In this document: positions 1 to 5,036 of the stretch, in pieces
Layout of the letters: each line of letters begins with the position of its first letter
Numbering within the stretch: the stretch's first letter is position 1
NCBI GenBank assembly: GCA_050743365.1
Contig: JBOGFI010000178.1
Span: 1-5,036 of the forward strand
Reading direction: 5' to 3'
From: JBOGFI01 sp050743365
GTDB taxonomy: Bacteria; Actinomycetota; Acidimicrobiia; IMCC26256; JACDBD01
DNA: 5,036 bases
The notes under the pieces: generated by a model
What the model saw: the letters and a program-made list of their open reading frames with translations, nothing else
Told to the model about the DNA's origin: nothing
Databases searched by the model: none
Translations under genes and position numbers: made by a program

Positions 1-102
1 GGTTTGATCGGCGCTGGTGGGGACAACCAACGGTTGGCGGCCCGGTACACCTGTGAGCCGGGCCGCCTCGCGTTCTTTGTCCCCTCGAGCGCCGATCAAA
101 CC
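1..102. repeat. 102-bp imperfect palindrome at the 3' end of the operon
   Basis: Position i faces position 103-i without any gap. Positions 1-15 pair perfectly with 88-102, 19-26 with 77-84, 29-32 with 71-74 and 36-45 with 58-67. The centre (CAC-CT-GTG at 48-55) also pairs. By hand count about 41 of 51 symmetric positions match. The right arm includes the TGA stop of the DUF35 gene (96-98, minus strand), so the hairpin begins at the very end of that reading frame and would form in the 3' untranslated end of the operon message. It could act as a transcription terminator or RNA 3'-end stabiliser, or be a palindromic mobile or repeat element. No T-tract can be judged because the window starts here, and the arms may continue further left. 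The pairing is seen directly; the role is inference. Confidence 0.75.
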
Positions 103-521
103 TCGCGGACCCAGCGGGGGAGGTGGACGTCCTCCACTCGGTGGAACACCACCCGCACCGTCTCGCCGATCTCGATGGTGGACGGGTCGACTTCGTTGAT
201 CGGCCCTTCCGGTCCCGAGACGAGGTTGCCCACGAAGCGGATCGAGGGGTCGTCGTCGAGCGCGACGACGATTGCGTTGTAGGGCGCGAGCCTGGCGTAG
301 GCCGGCAACAGCGGCGGGTGGGGGACGATGAACGACCAGATGGTCCCCCGGCCCGAGCACGCGACCCAGCTGCTCTCGAGGGACCGGCAGTGCGGGCACA
401 TGGGGCGTGGCGGCATGCGCCACCTCCCGCACCGGCCGCAGGCCTGGACGAGCAGCTCGCCGCGCGCCGTCCCCTCCCAGAAGGCGGCCGCGTCGGGGTC
501 CTCGACGTCGGGAAGGAGCAA
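96..521 (-). CDS. Zn-ribbon/OB-fold DUF35 protein, partner of the thiolase-like protein
   Basis: A 141-residue protein with the two-part architecture of the DUF35 (OB-fold nucleic-acid-binding-like, acyl-CoA-associated) family. An N-terminal helix segment (AAAFWEGTARGEL, about residues 11-23) is followed by a rubredoxin-like zinc ribbon with C28-x2-C31 and C42-x2-C45, then an OB fold from about residue 55 to the end. The length is normal for a stand-alone member. Family members bind thiolase-fold partners; in steroid degradation the DUF35 domain of ChsH2 is needed for Ltp2 aldolase activity. Its place 25 bases after the thiolase-like gene supports the same complex here. The start used is TTG at 521-519; no ATG or GTG exists in frame upstream before the preceding gene. 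An in-frame CTG four codons upstream, with AGGACGGGG before it, is an alternative that would add four residues. Substrate unknown. Confidence 0.9.
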   Translation of the reverse strand: MLLPDVEDPDAAAFWEGTARGELLVQACGRCGRWRMPPRPMCPHCRSLESSWVACSGRGTIWSFIVPHPPLLPAYARLAPYNAIVVALDDDPSIRFVGNLVSGPEGPINEVDPSTIEIGETVRVVFHRVEDVHLPRWVREV

Positions 522-546
522 GCCTTCTTCCAGCGCGACCCCCGTC

Positions 547-1704
547 CTATCTCCGCAGCAGGAGCGCGCTGGTCGGAACGCCCTCGCCGCTGGTGACGAG
601 ACACGTGTCGGCGCCGGCGACCTGGCTGGTCGACGTGCCGCGCATCTGACGCACGCCCTCGAGCACGAGGTTGAAGCCGTGCACGTAGGCCTCGCTCATG
701 CCCGCCCCCGAGGTGTTGACCGGCAGCCGGCCGTCGGGCCACTCGATGTTGCCGTCGTCGGTGAACGGTCCTCCCTCACCTCGGGCGCAGAGCCCGTAGC
801 CCTCGAGGGAGAGGATGATCAGCGGGCTGAAGGCGTCGTACAGCTGCGCGACCTTCACGTCGGCGGGGCCGAGGTCCGAGGTCCGCCACAGGGCGTCGGC
901 GCACGCCCATGCCGGGCCGCGCAGCGGGTCGTCGCAGAAGTAGTTGGTCATGGTCTGGTGCTGGCGGGGGAGGGCCTGCGCGAACGAGTGGATGTACGCA
1001 GGCGGCTGGGGCAGGTCACCGGCCTGCTCGGCCGAGACCACCACGACCGCGAGCGCGCCGTCGGTCTCGAGGCAGTTGTCGTAGAGGCAGAGCGGCTCGG
1101 AGATCCAGCGTCCCTGCATGTACTCCTCTCGGGTGAGCGGCTTCCCGTACATGGTCGCGGCCGGGTTGCGGTTGGCGTGCTTGCGGGCAGCGAGCGCGAC
1201 GTTGGCGAGATGGTCTCGAGTCGCGCCGTGCTCGTGCATGTACCGGCGGGTGAGCATCGCGATCTCGTCGACCGGGCGCACGACACCCCACGGCCGGCTC
1301 CACTGCCAGTGCCCGGTGATCCGGCGGCTCACCTGCGCCCACGGGCGGCTGGTCTTCGCGGCGCGCTTGCGCGCCCGCCACGCGAGCGCCACCCCGCACT
1401 GCCCCGTGGCCACGGCCATAGCGGCGTGGCCGACGACTCCGCATCCCGCGCCCCCGCCATAGCCGACCTCGGAGAAGAAGGTGAGGTCACCGAGGCCGAC
1501 GCTGCGGGCCACGTCGACCTCCCGGCCCTCTTCCATCGAGAACATGGCGAGCCCGTCGACGTCGCCCGGCGCCAGCCCGGCGTCGTCGATGGCCGTCGAG
1601 ATCGCCTGGCACGCGAGCGAGAGCTCCGAGTCGGGCAGCGCCTTGCCGAACGCGGTCTGGCCGATCCCGGCGATCGCCGTCCTGTCGGTGAGGGGACCTC
1701 CCAT
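547..1704 (-). CDS. Thiolase-fold lipid-transfer protein, Ltp2-like (probable acyl-CoA aldolase)
   Basis: A 385-residue thiolase-superfamily protein of the SCP-x/Ltp type, normal in length. It opens with TAIAGIGQTAFGK (9-21), typical of the first thiolase strand. The position expected to hold the nucleophilic cysteine is glycine (G84 in GGGAGC, 83-88), so classic thiolysis through an acyl-enzyme is unlikely. Tyrosines Y289 (LYDAF) and Y340 (SEAYVHG) sit 51 residues apart, matching in motif context the two active-site tyrosines reported for steroid retro-aldolase Ltp2. VRQMRG (351-356) is also typical. The likely reaction is cleavage of a beta-hydroxyacyl-CoA with the neighbouring DUF35 protein; a thiolase or a lipid-binding role remains possible. 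The ATG start lies 16 bases after the upstream stop, with only a weak ribosome site (GGGTTGG). Fold and family are firm; the aldolase role is inference. Confidence 0.9.
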   Translation of the reverse strand: MGGPLTDRTAIAGIGQTAFGKALPDSELSLACQAISTAIDDAGLAPGDVDGLAMFSMEEGREVDVARSVGLGDLTFFSEVGYGGGAGCGVVGHAAMAVATGQCGVALAWRARKRAAKTSRPWAQVSRRITGHWQWSRPWGVVRPVDEIAMLTRRYMHEHGATRDHLANVALAARKHANRNPAATMYGKPLTREEYMQGRWISEPLCLYDNCLETDGALAVVVVSAEQAGDLPQPPAYIHSFAQALPRQHQTMTNYFCDDPLRGPAWACADALWRTSDLGPADVKVAQLYDAFSPLIILSLEGYGLCARGEGGPFTDDGNIEWPDGRLPVNTSGAGMSEAYVHGFNLVLEGVRQMRGTSTSQVAGADTCLVTSGEGVPTSALLLRR

Positions 1705-1720
1705 CAGCCAACCCGGGCCA

Positions 1721-2551
1721 CTACCAGCCCTTGAACTCGGGCGGGCGGCGCTCGACGAAGGACGCCACGCCTTCGGTGGAGTCCTCGGTGCCGGTGACCA
1801 TCTCGACGAGGAGCGCCTCCTCCTCGAACAGGGTCGCCCGGTCGACGTCGAGCGACCGGTTGAGCAGCCGCTTGGCGAAGCCGATGGTCCTCGTCGGCCC
1901 GGCGGCGAGGCGTTCGGCCCACTCCTTCACGGTGGCCTCCAGCTCCGCCGCCGGCACGACCTTGTTCACGATGCCGAGCCGCGCCGCTTCGGGAGCCGGC
2001 AGGTCGTCGCCGAAGAACACCAGCTCCTTCGCCTTCTGGAGACCGACCCGCCGCGGCAGCAGGTACGTGCCCCCGCCGTCGGGGATGAGGCCGCGCCGGA
2101 CGAACACCTGGATCAGTCGGGCGTGCTCGGAGGCGACGACGAGGTCGGACGCGAGCGCGATCTGCGCGCCGCCGCCGGCCGCGGCGCCGTTGAGCGCGCA
2201 CACCACCGGCTTCTCGCAGTCGAGGATGGCAGCGATGAGGCGCTGGATCCCGGTGCGGATCATGCGGGCGGCGTCGCCGACAACCCGGTCGGGCGTTCCC
2301 TCGGGCGCGGGAGGCGAGGCCGCCCGTCCGGCCCGGAGGTCGGCGCCGGTGCAGAAATGCTTCTCCCCGGTCGAGGCGATGACCACCGCCCTCACTTCCC
2401 GCGACGCGCTGGCGTCGGCCAGGAGATCGATCATGCGGTTGCGGACGTCGGGCGTGATGGCGTTGCCGGCGTCGGGGCGGTTGAGCGTGAGCCACGCGAC
2501 GCCGTCCTCGACCCGGTGCTGGAGCTGCTCCTCGAGCGGCGCCTCGCTCAA
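1721..2551 (-). CDS. Enoyl-CoA hydratase/isomerase (crotonase family)
   Basis: A 276-residue crotonase-fold protein, normal in length. The two oxyanion-hole regions are clear: HFCTGADL (65-72) and NGAAAGGGAQIALASD (121-136), and the strand WLTLNRPDAGNAI (20-32) is typical. The first hydratase glutamate (Glu144 in rat mitochondrial enzyme) is replaced: the matching segment VFVRRGLIPDGGGT (149-162) puts F150 there by eye alignment. Asp158 in IPDGGG and Glu176 in KELVFFG (175-181) are present; the latter matches the second glutamate. PaaG-type isomerases also carry IPD, so double-bond isomerisation is as likely as hydration. The TTG start at 2551-2549 overlaps the TGA of the synthetase gene (TTGA), which suggests translational coupling; GGTGGTGG just upstream can serve as ribosome site, and there is no early ATG or GTG in frame. 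In the pathway it would act between activation and chain cleavage. Substrate unknown. Confidence 0.92.
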   Translation of the reverse strand: MSEAPLEEQLQHRVEDGVAWLTLNRPDAGNAITPDVRNRMIDLLADASASREVRAVVIASTGEKHFCTGADLRAGRAASPPAPEGTPDRVVGDAARMIRTGIQRLIAAILDCEKPVVCALNGAAAGGGAQIALASDLVVASEHARLIQVFVRRGLIPDGGGTYLLPRRVGLQKAKELVFFGDDLPAPEAARLGIVNKVVPAAELEATVKEWAERLAAGPTRTIGFAKRLLNRSLDVDRATLFEEEALLVEMVTGTEDSTEGVASFVERRPPEFKGW

Positions 2552-4695
2552 CTGGCCACCACCAGGGCGTCGAGCGCCACCGCGCCTCGGGGCCGCACGA
2601 CCAGCGGGTTGACGTCCAGCTCGGCCACGTCATCGGCGAGGTCCATGGCCAGGCGCTGCACCTTCATGATCACGTCCACCAGCGCGCCGACGTCGGCGGG
2701 CTCGGTGCGGCGCGCGCCCTCGAGCAGGCGGTAGCCCCGGAGCTCGTGCAGCATCCGCTCGGCTTCGTCGCGTCCGAAGGGCGGCACGCGGAAGGTCACG
2801 TCCTCGAGCACCTCGACGAGGATCCCGCCCAGGCCGACCATCACGACCGGACCGAACAGGTCGTCGTGCGACATGCCGACCACGGTCTCGACGCCCCCGG
2901 TCACCATCTCGCACACGAGCACGCCATCGATGGCTGCCTTGCGGTCCGCCCGCTGCGCCGCTGCCAGCAGCTCCCGGTACGCGGCGCGCACCCGGCCGGC
3001 GGAGTCGACGCCGACGCGCACTAGCCCCAGATCGCTCTTGTGCAGGAGGTCGGGCGACGACACCTTCATCACCACCGGGTACCCGATCGCGCCCGCCGCC
3101 TCCGCGGCCTCGGCCGCGCTCCCGCACAGCACGTCGCGGCTCGGCTTGATGCCGTATGCCTCGAGGAGCTTCTTCGAGGCGTGCTCCGTCAGCGCACGAC
3201 CGGGCCCCGCCTCGGCCAGGAGCCTGCGCGCCTTCCTCGCCGCCGGGAGCGGCTGGGTGGGAGCGTCGTCGAACGGTGAGCGATACCGGTCGGCGAACGC
3301 CCAGTAGTCGAGGTACGCCTTGACCGCCGTGACGCAGTTGCCGAACGTCCGGAACACGGGCAGGTCCGACTTCAGCAGCACTTCGGTGTAGGCCTCCTCG
3401 GTGCCCAGCGGCGAGCCCCACACCACGAAGATCGGCTTGTCGGTCGTCTTCGACACCTCCACCAGGTCGCGCGCCATCGGCATGCTCATGGTGGGCAGCG
3501 CCCCGGTGATGGGGCAGATGATCACGTCGACGTTGGGATCGGCCACGATCAGGTCGAGGATCTTGCGTCCGGCGGGGGTCATGACCGGAGGCCCGCCGCA
3601 GTCGACCGGGTTCGACACCCGCAGGTAGGAGGGGATCAGTCCGTCGTGCAGGCGGCGCTGCGTCCCCTTCGTCAGCTCAGGGAGACGCAGGCCGGCGGCC
3701 GCGACGAGGTCGGCCATGTGCGCGCCGGTGCCGCCGGAGATGGCGTAGATGCACACCCCGTCGCCCGGCGGCCGCCCGGTGCGCGCGAACGCGGCGGCGG
3801 TGTCGAGGAGCTCGTCGAGGCCCTCGACCCGCGTCACGCCGAACTGGCGGAACAGCGCCGAGGTGACCGCGTCCGATCCCGTGAGGTGGCCGGTGTGCGC
3901 CTTGGCCATCGACTGGCCCTCGTCGGTGCGTCCGACCTTGACCACCACCACCGGCTTACGCAGCCGGGCGGCATGGTCGGCCGCGAGCATGAGCGTGCGG
4001 CCATCCTTGAAGCCCTCCACGTAGGCGCCGATCACGCCGACCTCGGACTGGTCGGCGAAGTACCGGACGAAGTCTGCGAACTCGAGGTCGACCTCGTTGC
4101 CCGTCGGCGCCCAGTGCGTGAGGCGGATCCCCATCTCCTGGCCCTGGAACACGGGGCGGCCCTGGTGCCCGCTCTGGGTGACGAGCGCGATCGACGGTCC
4201 GGCGAGGTCGTCGCGGAAGTCCTCGAAAGCGTTCAGGTTGGTGTTGGGCCCGAGCAGATGGGTGTCGCCGCTGGCTACCAGCTCCGCCAGGCGGGCCTCG
4301 AGCCGCTCGCCCTCGCCGCCGGCCTCGGAGAACCCGGCGGCGAAGATCACCGCGAAGGCGGCCTTGCGCTGGAGGACCTCCTCGAAGCTGTCGACCGCCT
4401 TGCCGGTGAGGATCACGGCGAGATCGATGTCACCGGGCACGTCGAAGATCGTGGGGTAGCACCGCTCGCCGGCGACGGTGTCGTACTTCGGGTGCACCGG
4501 GTAGAAGGTGGCGCCGTGCTTGTCGGCCCAGGCCTTGAGCTTCGTGGTCATGGCGGTGTTGGGCTTGCGCGACGTCTCCGAGGCGCCGATCACGGCCACC
4601 GTCCTCGGGTGCAGGAACCGGTCGAGGTCGACGTCGCGCAGGCGCAGCGGGCGCCCGCTGACGTCGACGACGGGACGGGCGGCCTCGGGCGGCAT
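2548..4695 (-). CDS. NDP-forming acyl-CoA synthetase (ADP-forming acetate-CoA ligase family)
   Basis: A 715-residue protein with alpha and beta parts fused in one chain, usual for this family. It should convert a carboxylic acid, CoA and ATP to acyl-CoA, ADP and phosphate through a phosphohistidine. Domains by eye: CoA-binding Rossmann domain about 25-155 (VAVIGASE at 33-40; LLGPNTNLN at 147-155), two succinyl-CoA-ligase-like domains about 165-465, and C-terminal ATP-grasp about 500-715. His267 in KAHTGHLTG is the expected phosphorylated histidine. K544 (VVMKVSS), H552 (LLHKSDLG), E596, GLGGILVEVLEDV (621-633) and DVNPL (694-698) are recognisable ATP-grasp elements. No acetyltransferase domain is attached, so it is not the Pat-type protein acetylase. 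The ATG at 4695 has GGAG seven bases upstream. As first gene of the operon it probably makes the CoA thioester used by the downstream enzymes. The acid it activates cannot be predicted. Confidence 0.93.
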   Translation of the reverse strand: MPPEAARPVVDVSGRPLRLRDVDLDRFLHPRTVAVIGASETSRKPNTAMTTKLKAWADKHGATFYPVHPKYDTVAGERCYPTIFDVPGDIDLAVILTGKAVDSFEEVLQRKAAFAVIFAAGFSEAGGEGERLEARLAELVASGDTHLLGPNTNLNAFEDFRDDLAGPSIALVTQSGHQGRPVFQGQEMGIRLTHWAPTGNEVDLEFADFVRYFADQSEVGVIGAYVEGFKDGRTLMLAADHAARLRKPVVVVKVGRTDEGQSMAKAHTGHLTGSDAVTSALFRQFGVTRVEGLDELLDTAAAFARTGRPPGDGVCIYAISGGTGAHMADLVAAAGLRLPELTKGTQRRLHDGLIPSYLRVSNPVDCGGPPVMTPAGRKILDLIVADPNVDVIICPITGALPTMSMPMARDLVEVSKTTDKPIFVVWGSPLGTEEAYTEVLLKSDLPVFRTFGNCVTAVKAYLDYWAFADRYRSPFDDAPTQPLPAARKARRLLAEAGPGRALTEHASKKLLEAYGIKPSRDVLCGSAAEAAEAAGAIGYPVVMKVSSPDLLHKSDLGLVRVGVDSAGRVRAAYRELLAAAQRADRKAAIDGVLVCEMVTGGVETVVGMSHDDLFGPVVMVGLGGILVEVLEDVTFRVPPFGRDEAERMLHELRGYRLLEGARRTEPADVGALVDVIMKVQRLAMDLADDVAELDVNPLVVRPRGAVALDALVVAS

Positions 4696-4702
4696 GCGGT
4701 TT

Positions 4703-4706
4703 CTCC
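4703..4706 (-). promoter_or_regulatory. Ribosome binding site of the acyl-CoA synthetase gene
   Basis: On the minus strand GGAG is followed by seven bases (AAACCGC) and then ATG at 4695-4693. This is the best Shine-Dalgarno match in the operon and decides the start of the 715-residue protein. Confidence 0.65.
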
Positions 4707-4778
4707 GGGCTTCTCGGCGCGGGACGGGCGGTCAGTATGACGCTCGAGTCAGTGTTCTCGCACCTCCCGGTTGCGCTG

Positions 4779-4784
4779 TAGGGT
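4779..4784 (+). promoter_or_regulatory. Putative -10 box for the ferredoxin gene
   Basis: TAGGGT, preceded by TG-rich sequence (GCTG), fits the relaxed TANNNT -10 pattern common in high-GC actinobacteria. Transcription would begin near 4790, leaving a leader of about 23 bases. The -35 area (about 4755-4761, TTCTCGC) is a weak match. Confidence 0.3.
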
Positions 4785-4803
4785 CGGGCGCGGCCGGCCT
4801 GCC

Positions 4804-4810
4804 GGGGGGA
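4804..4810 (+). promoter_or_regulatory. Ribosome binding site of the ferredoxin gene
   Basis: GGGGGGA ends three bases before the ATG at 4814. It partly overlaps the right arm of a small hairpin (4794-4805), which might limit access to it. It supports the short 63-residue start over any longer upstream reading frame. Confidence 0.5.
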
Positions 4811-4813
4811 ACC

Positions 4814-5005
4814 ATGCGTGTCGTCGTGGACTTCGACAAGTGCAAGAGCAACGCGGTGTGCATGGGGATCGCGCCCGAGGTGTTCGAAGTCCGCGACGAC
4901 GGCTTCCTGTACATCCTGAACGAGACGCCGCCCGAGGAGCTGCGTCCCAAGATGGAGGAGGCCGTCCGGCAGTGCCCGACCCAGGCGATTTCTCTAGAGG
5001 CCTGA
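4814..5005 (+). CDS. [3Fe-4S] ferredoxin, P450-partner type (FdxD-like)
   Basis: A 63-residue small acidic ferredoxin, complete and normal in length for the family. Cluster ligands are C10, C16 and C54: the motif is C10-x2-N13-x2-C16 and later C54-P55. The residue that would be the fourth ligand in a [4Fe-4S] ferredoxin is N13, so a [3Fe-4S] cluster is expected. The segment CKSNAVCMGIAPEVFEV (10-26) is the family signature. Such proteins are soluble cytoplasmic one-electron carriers, usually passing electrons from a reductase to a cytochrome P450. From memory, mycobacterial FdxD (Rv3503c) has the same CxxNAVC pattern and lies in steroid-catabolism genes. No P450 or reductase is visible here, so its partner is probably outside the window. 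A longer in-frame reading starting upstream at 4508 would run into the opposite-strand gene and is rejected; ATG at 4814 with GGGGGGA before it fits the family's N-terminus (MRVVVDFDKC). Confidence 0.93.
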   Translation: MRVVVDFDKCKSNAVCMGIAPEVFEVRDDGFLYILNETPPEELRPKMEEAVRQCPTQAISLEA

Positions 5006-5019
5006 GGCGACCGGCCGCG

Positions 5020-5036
5020 CCGCAGGTACCCTGCGG
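5020..5036 (+). repeat. Perfect 7-bp inverted repeat after the ferredoxin gene
   Basis: CCGCAGG-TAC-CCTGCGG forms a hairpin with a three-base loop, starting 14 bases after the ferredoxin stop and ending exactly at the last base of the window. It could be the stem of an intrinsic terminator, but any following T-tract lies outside the window. Confidence 0.45.

Larger units (their letters stand above)
96..4695 (-). other. Four-gene acyl-CoA catabolic operon
   Basis: The four minus-strand genes are separated by -4, 16 and 25 bases, with no room for internal promoters or terminators between coding regions, so they are probably one transcript starting in the divergent region near 4700-4760 and ending at or beyond the palindrome at 1-102. 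The order is CoA ligase, crotonase, thiolase-like protein, DUF35 protein. Two of the four genes use TTG starts, consistent with translation being helped by the upstream gene. Co-transcription is inferred from spacing. Confidence 0.8.
4696..4813. promoter_or_regulatory. Divergent intergenic region with putative promoters and repeat
   Basis: These 118 bases separate the operon from the divergent ferredoxin gene and must hold promoters for both. For the minus strand, CATACT (complement of 4734-4739) is a possible -10 box with four of six consensus bases, but no convincing -35 was found. Two near-identical copies, TCAGTAT (4732-4738) and TCAGTGT (4749-4755), lie 17 bases apart, close to two helical turns less a few bases. 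A short inverted repeat TGAC-GCTCGA-GTCA (4738-4751) lies between them. Either could be an operator for a shared regulator, which would co-control both directions. A small hairpin CCGGC-CT-GCCGG (4794-4805) precedes the ferredoxin ribosome site. All regulatory readings are inference. Confidence 0.4.

Noticed and set aside
1..50. Possible start of another minus-strand gene from a GTG near position 50 running off the left edge
   Set aside because: The frame is only about 16 codons long here, lies inside the palindrome, has no good ribosome site and resembles no known protein start.
1..102. Integron attC site
   Set aside because: The size and imperfect inverted symmetry are suggestive, but the ends do not show the RYYYAAC and GTTRRRY core boxes and there is no integrase or cassette structure.
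328..1734. A 468-codon plus-strand open frame opposite the thiolase-like and DUF35 genes
   Set aside because: It lies antisense to two clearly recognisable proteins, has no recognisable motif, and is the expected shadow of GC-rich coding sequence.
1704..2633. A 309-codon minus-strand open frame overlapping the crotonase gene in another frame
   Set aside because: The translation is arginine-rich and featureless, while the other frame gives a full crotonase with all expected motifs.
3646..4740. A 364-codon plus-strand open frame opposite the acyl-CoA synthetase gene
   Set aside because: It is antisense to well-conserved CoA-binding and ligase domains and its translation is low-complexity R/A/G/V/E-rich with no family resemblance.
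4746..4759. KstR-type operator (steroid regulator) in the divergent region
   Set aside because: Only the right half (GTGTTCT) resembles the remembered palindrome; the left half does not match, so it is not supportable from sequence alone.

Overview
The window is very GC-rich and densely coding. It carries a four-gene operon on the minus strand (about 4695 down to 96), a short divergent promoter region, and one small plus-strand ferredoxin gene (4814-5005). High GC, GC-ending codons, TTG starts, stop/start overlaps and the protein families all suggest a high-GC actinobacterium, perhaps an uncultured Acidimicrobiia-like lineage. The lineage is inference; there is no rRNA or phylogenetic marker here. 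No tRNA, rRNA, CRISPR array, transposase or phage gene was seen. No stretch above 300 bases lacks a gene.

The operon reads, in order of transcription: (1) a 715-residue single-chain NDP-forming acyl-CoA synthetase; (2) a crotonase-fold enoyl-CoA hydratase/isomerase whose TTG start overlaps the previous stop; (3) a thiolase-fold protein of the lipid-transfer/Ltp2 type that has lost the usual nucleophilic cysteine; (4) a small zinc-ribbon/OB-fold (DUF35) protein. A thiolase-like protein next to DUF35 matches the known Ltp2-DUF35 aldolase pair of actinobacterial steroid side-chain degradation. The likely logic is: activate a carboxylic acid to its CoA thioester, hydrate or isomerise an enoyl-CoA, then cleave the chain by a retro-aldol (or thiolytic) step. 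No acyl-CoA dehydrogenase lies in the window, so that step must be encoded elsewhere. The real substrate cannot be read from sequence.

The divergent gene encodes a 63-residue ferredoxin with a C-x2-N-x2-C...CP cluster motif. This is the [3Fe-4S] type that usually feeds electrons to cytochromes P450, and it closely resembles, from memory, the mycobacterial FdxD protein found among steroid-catabolism genes. Together with the Ltp2/DUF35 pair it points, as inference, towards steroid- or isoprenoid-like acyl-CoA catabolism.

The most unusual non-coding signal is at the left edge: positions 1-102 form an almost gap-free imperfect palindrome (about 41 of 51 symmetric positions pair) whose right arm contains the stop codon of the DUF35 gene. 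The right edge of the window also ends exactly on a perfect 7-bp inverted repeat. Both edges coinciding with palindromes may say something about genome structure, or simply about where an assembly broke.
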